In this document: in pieces, positions 5,904-9,056 of the stretch
Numbering within the stretch: the stretch's first letter is position 1
Layout: every line of letters begins with the position of its first letter
Assembly: GCA_003136795.1 (NCBI GenBank)
Contig: PLDP01000039.1
Coordinates: 1-9,056 of the forward strand
Length of the DNA: 9,056 nucleotides
DNA from: Actinomycetota bacterium
GTDB lineage: Bacteria; Actinomycetota; Thermoleophilia; Gaiellales; Gaiellaceae
Direction: 5' to 3'
Position numbers and translations under genes: made by a program
The notes under the pieces: generated by a model
The model's input: the letters and a program-made list of their open reading frames with translations, nothing else
What the model was told of the DNA's origin: nothing
The model's database searches: none

Positions 5904-8261
5904 ATGCTCGGCCCGTTCCACACCGATGCTAGGAAGGTGGCCCTCGCACAATCTCGTGCCTACGATCGCAGGCACCTGCTCTACTCGTGGGAAGGCGCAC
6001 CGTTCGGCGTCAGCCTCCTGGACGCCGAGGGCCACATCCTGCAGAGCAACGAGGCGATGCGGTCGATCACCGGCTACGACGCGGGCGAGCTCGCGCGGCA
6101 GCCGGTCTCGAGCTACACGCACCCGGACGACGTTCTCGAAAGCGTGTCGAACTTCCGCCGCCTGCTCGCCGGTGAGACGGATTCCTACCGGCTCGAGACG
6201 CGGCTGATCGACAAGGGCGGCTGCACGGTCTGGGTCGACTGCTACCTCACCACGACGCAGGAGACCCCGGGGGCGCCGTGGACCGCGCTCGGGATGGTGC
6301 AGGACATCACGTCGCGCAAGCTCGCCGAGGTGAATCTGCAACGGGAGAAAGCCGACCTGTCGCGGCTGGTCGAGACTCAGGCCAAGATCGCGGCCGCCGA
6401 CCTCGGGCTCGAGGGCGCGGCGCAACTGATCGCCGAGCGCGCACAGGAGCTGACCGGCGCCGACGGCGCGACGGTGTGCATCCTCGACGGAGCTGACGCT
6501 GTGACCCGGTTCGCGGCGGGACAATCCGACGCGGCAGCTGAGGTCAGCGTCCCGCTCCTCCAAGGCGGCCGGAACGTCGGCTCGCTCGGTGTGACGAAAC
6601 GGTCCGGCATCACGGACCAAGACCGCCGCACGCTGGAGCTGCTCGCGATCCTCCTCTCCTCAGCGGTGAGCGAGGCGGCCGAACGCGCCGCACGGCGCGA
6701 GCAAACGGAGGCACTCGCCCGCTTCGAGACCATCTTCGAGCGCGCCCCGATCGGCATCGGACTCCTCAGCCTGAGCGGCCGGCTCCGAACCACGAACTCG
6801 GTCATGCGCGACATCACCGGCCAAAGCGCAGAGGAGCTCGCGAGCCGGAACGTGAGCGAGTACACGGTGCCCGAGGACGTCGACGAGATGGTCAAGCTCT
6901 TCACGGACATGCTCGAGGGAAAGCACGACTCGTACCGCCATGTGCATCGCCTCTACACCAAGGTCGGGGAGGTCGTCTGGGTCGACGTGGCCACGGCGCT
7001 CCTGCGCGACGCGGACGGGAAGCCGCAGGGCGCGGTCACGATGGCCCAGGACATCACGCAGCGGCGCGCGGCCGAGGAGCAGCTGCGCCAGTCTCAGAAG
7101 ATCGACGCGATCGGCCAGCTCGCCGCGGGCATTGCGCACGACTTCAACAACCTGCTCGTCGGGATGCTCGGCTACACCGAGCTCGCACGAGCGAAGATCG
7201 ATGCCAACGAACCGGCGGCCGAGTACCTGAGCCAAGTCGAGACATGCGCGCAGCGCGCCACCACGCTCACCGGGCAGCTGCTCGCGTTCGGCCGGCGCCA
7301 GGCCCTCCACCCGCGGCCACTCGAGTTGAACGCGCTCGTCTCGGAGACCGTCGCGATGTTGCACAGCATCCTCGGCGACCGGATCGAGCTCGTGGCTGTG
7401 CTCGACCCCGCGCTCGGCATCGTTCGGGCCGATGGCGGCCAGATGCAGCAGGTGCTCCTCAACCTCGCCCTGAACGCGCGCGACGCGATGCCCGACGGCG
7501 GCACCTTGACGATCCGGACGACCAACGCCGAAGTCGGCGCGGGCGGTCTCTTCAGCCGCGAGCTCGAGCCCGGACCGTACGTCGTCCTTTCGATCGAGGA
7601 CGAGGGCTCCGGGATGACGCCCGAGGTCCTCGACAAGATCTTCGATCCGTTTTTCACGACGAAGGACGTCGGTAAGGGCACCGGCCTGGGACTCTCGAGC
7701 GCCCACGGGATCCTCAAGCAGAGCGGCGGCCACATCGAGGTCGCGAGCGAGCCCAACCTCGGCAGCTCCTTCCACTGCTACCTGCCCGCGATTCCTGCTC
7801 CGCTCGCCGAGGAGGAGGGAACGACGGAGCCTGAGCCCCAGCGGCTGTTCAGCGACGCACCGCCGGGCGCCGGCCGGCGGATCCTCGTCGTCGAGGACGA
7901 AGCCGTTGTGCGGAGACTGCTCGCCCACACGCTCGCGCAGCTCGGCTACGCGGTCGAAACCGCAGAGGATCCCTCGTTCGCACTGCCGAAGCTCCGCGAG
8001 CGCGGCGACGAGTTCGCGCTGGTGATCTCCGACATGATGATGCCGCACATGACCGGAGCCGATTTGGCGCGCAAGGTCGCGGAATGGCAGCCCGAGCTGC
8101 CGTTCGTCTTCATCTCCGGCTACACCGAAGACATGGGCACCGGGGAGTCACCGTTCCTGCAGAAGCCCTTCACCTTGGAGACGCTCGCGACCACCGTGCG
8201 CGAGGCGATCGAGCACTCGGACCAGGAACGGCGGAGCTCACTTTACGCAATGAAGTCTTAG
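5904..8261 (+). CDS. Soluble hybrid sensor histidine kinase, PAS-GAF-PAS-HisKA-HATPase-REC
   Basis: The 785-residue product has no membrane segment, so it senses a cytoplasmic signal. Order: PAS1 (about 28-138, ending GMVQDITSRK), GAF-like domain (about 160-260), PAS2 (about 274-388, ending MAQDITQRR), and HisKA with phospho-acceptor H412 in GIAHDFNNLL. The ATPase follows, with its N-box around NLALNARDAMPDGG (520-533), DEGSGM (566-571), FDPFFTTK (580-587) and GTGLGLSS (592-599). Last is a receiver domain (about 658-772) with E664/D665, phospho-acceptor D710, S738 and K754. The core and the C-terminal receiver resemble NtrB/CckA-type hybrids; all key residues are present. No DNA-binding or ANTAR domain follows the receiver. 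A stop codon lies in frame just upstream (5889), so the start is ATG 5904, which has no Shine-Dalgarno, or GTG 5937. The next gene is amt, so a nitrogen-related role is plausible but inferred. Confidence 0.9.
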   Translation: MLGPFHTDARKVALAQSRAYDRRHLLYSWEGAPFGVSLLDAEGHILQSNEAMRSITGYDAGELARQPVSSYTHPDDVLESVSNFRRLLAGETDSYRLETRLIDKGGCTVWVDCYLTTTQETPGAPWTALGMVQDITSRKLAEVNLQREKADLSRLVETQAKIAAADLGLEGAAQLIAERAQELTGADGATVCILDGADAVTRFAAGQSDAAAEVSVPLLQGGRNVGSLGVTKRSGITDQDRRTLELLAILLSSAVSEAAERAARREQTEALARFETIFERAPIGIGLLSLSGRLRTTNSVMRDITGQSAEELASRNVSEYTVPEDVDEMVKLFTDMLEGKHDSYRHVHRLYTKVGEVVWVDVATALLRDADGKPQGAVTMAQDITQRRAAEEQLRQSQKIDAIGQLAAGIAHDFNNLLVGMLGYTELARAKIDANEPAAEYLSQVETCAQRATTLTGQLLAFGRRQALHPRPLELNALVSETVAMLHSILGDRIELVAVLDPALGIVRADGGQMQQVLLNLALNARDAMPDGGTLTIRTTNAEVGAGGLFSRELEPGPYVVLSIEDEGSGMTPEVLDKIFDPFFTTKDVGKGTGLGLSSAHGILKQSGGHIEVASEPNLGSSFHCYLPAIPAPLAEEEGTTEPEPQRLFSDAPPGAGRRILVVEDEAVVRRLLAHTLAQLGYAVETAEDPSFALPKLRERGDEFALVISDMMMPHMTGADLARKVAEWQPELPFVFISGYTEDMGTGESPFLQKPFTLETLATTVREAIEHSDQERRSSLYAMKS

Positions 8262-8264
8262 AAC

Positions 8265-8292
8265 TTGACACGCACACTCGTGCGTGTATCTT
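8265..8292 (+). promoter_or_regulatory. Promoter for amt, with a perfect inverted repeat in the spacer
   Basis: A consensus -35, TTGACA (8265-8270), is followed after 16 bp by TATCTT (8287-8292), which matches TATAAT at four of six positions. It starts three bases after the kinase stop codon and would initiate near 8299. Between the boxes ACACGCAC (8268-8275) and GTGCGTGT (8280-8287) form a perfect 8-bp inverted repeat around ACTC. The repeat overlaps the end of the -35 and the first base of the -10, the position expected of an operator whose bound protein would block or remodel polymerase binding. The protein is unknown. Confidence 0.7.
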
Positions 8293-8305
8293 GGCGGCAC
8301 GCGTT

Positions 8306-8342
8306 GCGGCAACGGCGTCGCTCGCGGAGGCAATGTGGCCTC
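8306..8342 (+). promoter_or_regulatory. Candidate ANTAR antitermination element (two hexaloop hairpins) in the amt leader
   Basis: Two short hairpins lie at the start of the predicted transcript. P1 is GCGGC (8306-8310), loop AACGGC (8311-8316), GTCGC (8317-8321), with one G-U pair. P2 is GAGGC (8327-8331), loop AATGTG (8332-8337), GCCTC (8338-8342), perfectly paired. Both loops are six bases with A first and G fourth, the hallmark of RNA bound by ANTAR-domain antiterminators such as EutV and NasR. The 3' arm of P2 is also the 5' foot of the downstream terminator, so P2 and the terminator exclude each other. By family knowledge, an activated ANTAR dimer would hold P1-P2, prevent termination and allow amt expression. 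A competing small hairpin, CGTTG-CGG-CAACG (8302-8314), could mask P1. Confidence 0.7.
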
Positions 8343-8371
8343 AGGACTCTGACGAGTCCTGGGGCTTTTTT
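8338..8371 (+). terminator. Intrinsic terminator in the amt leader (attenuator)
   Basis: GCCTCAGGACTC (8338-8349) pairs fully with GAGTCCTGGGGC (8354-8365), including one T-G wobble, around the loop TGAC, giving a 12-bp stem followed at once by six T (8366-8371). It lies between the amt promoter and the amt start codon, 50 bp before the ATG, so by default it would stop amt transcription. It would also stop readthrough from the kinase gene. Its 5' foot is shared with the upstream hexaloop hairpin. Confidence 0.88.
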
Positions 8372-8408
8372 GTGTTGGGCGAACGAGGCAAACGCGCGCA
8401 GGCGCCCC

Positions 8409-8416
8409 GAGAGGAG
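8409..8416 (+). promoter_or_regulatory. Ribosome binding site of amt
   Basis: GAGAGGAG ends 5 nt before the ATG at 8422. It is downstream of the terminator, so it is made only in readthrough transcripts. Confidence 0.85.
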
Positions 8417-8421
8417 ATCCA

Positions 8422-9056
8422 ATGCTCTACCCCCAATGGCTGAACCCAGGCGACAATTCGTGGCAGCTCACCGCAGCAACGCTCGTCGGCTTGATGAGCG
8501 TGCCGGGCCTCGTCGTCCTGTACGGCGGCGTGATGCAGAAGCGCTGGTCGGTGAACAGCATGATGCTCGCGTTCATCGCCTTCGCACTCGTGCTCGTGGT
8601 GTGGGTGCTCTACGGATTCAAGATGGGTTTCGGCAGCCCGATCCCGATCGGGTCGAAAGGGAGCTTCTGGCACAACTTCCTCGGCAAGCCCGCCCCTGTG
8701 CTCGACCACAAAGCCATGCAGGGCCAGGCGAAGATCCCCAACCTCGGCGCTGCAGGCGTCCTCGACTTTCCACAGTCGTCGCTCGTCTACTTCCAGTTCG
8801 TCTTTGCGGCGATCACGCCGATCCTGATGCTCGGCTCGGTGCTCGGGCGGGTCAACTTCAAGGCGTGGATCCCGTTCGTCGTGCTGTGGACGAGCGTCGT
8901 CTACACCGTCAACGCGTTCCTGATCTGGGGGGGCGGCTGGTTCGCACAGCACGGAGCTGTCGACTTCAGCGGCGGCTATGTGATCCACCTCGCGGCCGGT
9001 GTGTCCGGCTTCGTTGCCGCGTGGGTGATCGGCCCGCGCCTTGCGCGTGACCGTGA
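8422..9056 (+). CDS. amt: Amt-family ammonium transporter, N-terminal 211 residues; cut by window end
   Basis: An integral membrane channel that takes up ammonium. Seen: an N-terminal helix with PGLVVLYGGVMQKRWSVNS (28-46); a second helix, MMLAFIAFALVLVVWVLYGF (47-66); FQFVFAAITPILMLGSVLGR (124-143); FLIWGGGWF (166-174), whose Trp matches the pore-entry Trp of AmtB; and the family signature DFSGGYVIHLAAGVSGFVAAW (181-201), with H189 at the position of the first pore histidine. The remaining helices and the second pore histidine are beyond the window. Unlike E. coli AmtB there is no cleavable signal peptide. The start has a good ribosome site. The leader carries its own promoter and a regulated-looking terminator, so expression is probably tied to nitrogen status. 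A PII-family gene often follows amt but cannot be seen here. Confidence 0.93.
   Translation, partial: MLYPQWLNPGDNSWQLTAATLVGLMSVPGLVVLYGGVMQKRWSVNSMMLAFIAFALVLVVWVLYGFKMGFGSPIPIGSKGSFWHNFLGKPAPVLDHKAMQGQAKIPNLGAAGVLDFPQSSLVYFQFVFAAITPILMLGSVLGRVNFKAWIPFVVLWTSVVYTVNAFLIWGGGWFAQHGAVDFSGGYVIHLAAGVSGFVAAWVIGPRLARDR

Noticed and set aside
5888..5932. 14-codon open frame overlapping the kinase start
   Set aside because: No ribosome site and no distinguishing features; it is the tail of a shadow frame of the peroxidase gene.
8291..8310. Possible sigma-54 promoter (GGCACGCGTTGC)
   Set aside because: The GG and GC elements do not have the required 10-bp spacing, and a good sigma-70-type promoter lies just upstream.
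8298..8371. Glutamine riboswitch or other known ligand-binding riboswitch
   Set aside because: The leader before the terminator is only about 40 nt with two small hairpins, too small for a known aptamer; the paired A1/G4 hexaloops fit ANTAR binding better.
8333..8443. Possible 36-codon leader peptide with GGAGG just upstream
   Set aside because: The GGAGG-to-ATG spacing is only 2 nt, the frame runs through the terminator and overlaps the amt start, and these bases are explained by the P2 hairpin and terminator.

Overview
This is a GC-rich, densely coded stretch that looks like a high-GC actinobacterium. The class Thermoleophilia is my best guess, from the GTG starts, strong codon bias and gene mix; this is an inference and not a match. 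It holds five genes on the minus strand (1 to about 4832) and three on the plus strand (4935 to the end), diverging from a 102-bp intergenic region. No rRNA, tRNA, CRISPR array or insertion sequence was seen.

Minus-strand block, in transcription order: a fused gamma-delta subunit, then the alpha and beta subunits of a four-domain 2-oxoacid (probably pyruvate):ferredoxin oxidoreductase. These are followed by a LarA-type nickel-pincer hydroxyacid racemase/epimerase and the N-terminal 195 residues of a uronate isomerase (UxaC family) that runs off the left edge. Gaps of -13 to +59 bp and strong ribosome binding sites suggest one operon. A hydroxyacid or sugar-acid catabolic unit that ends in oxidative decarboxylation of a 2-oxoacid would fit, but the substrate is not shown by sequence.

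Plus-strand block: a class-B-like DyP heme peroxidase, then a soluble hybrid sensor kinase (PAS-GAF-PAS-HisKA-HATPase-REC), then the first 211 residues of an Amt ammonium transporter cut by the right edge.

The most notable part is the 160-bp region between the kinase and amt. It has a TTGACA-N16-TATCTT promoter with a perfect 8-bp inverted repeat in the spacer. It is followed by two short hairpins, each with a six-base loop carrying A at position 1 and G at position 4. The second hairpin uses the 5' foot of a perfect 12-bp intrinsic terminator that ends in six T. This is the architecture of an ANTAR-protein antitermination leader, so amt is probably controlled by regulated readthrough. The adjacent kinase is a candidate for the signal input. 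No ANTAR protein is encoded within the window.
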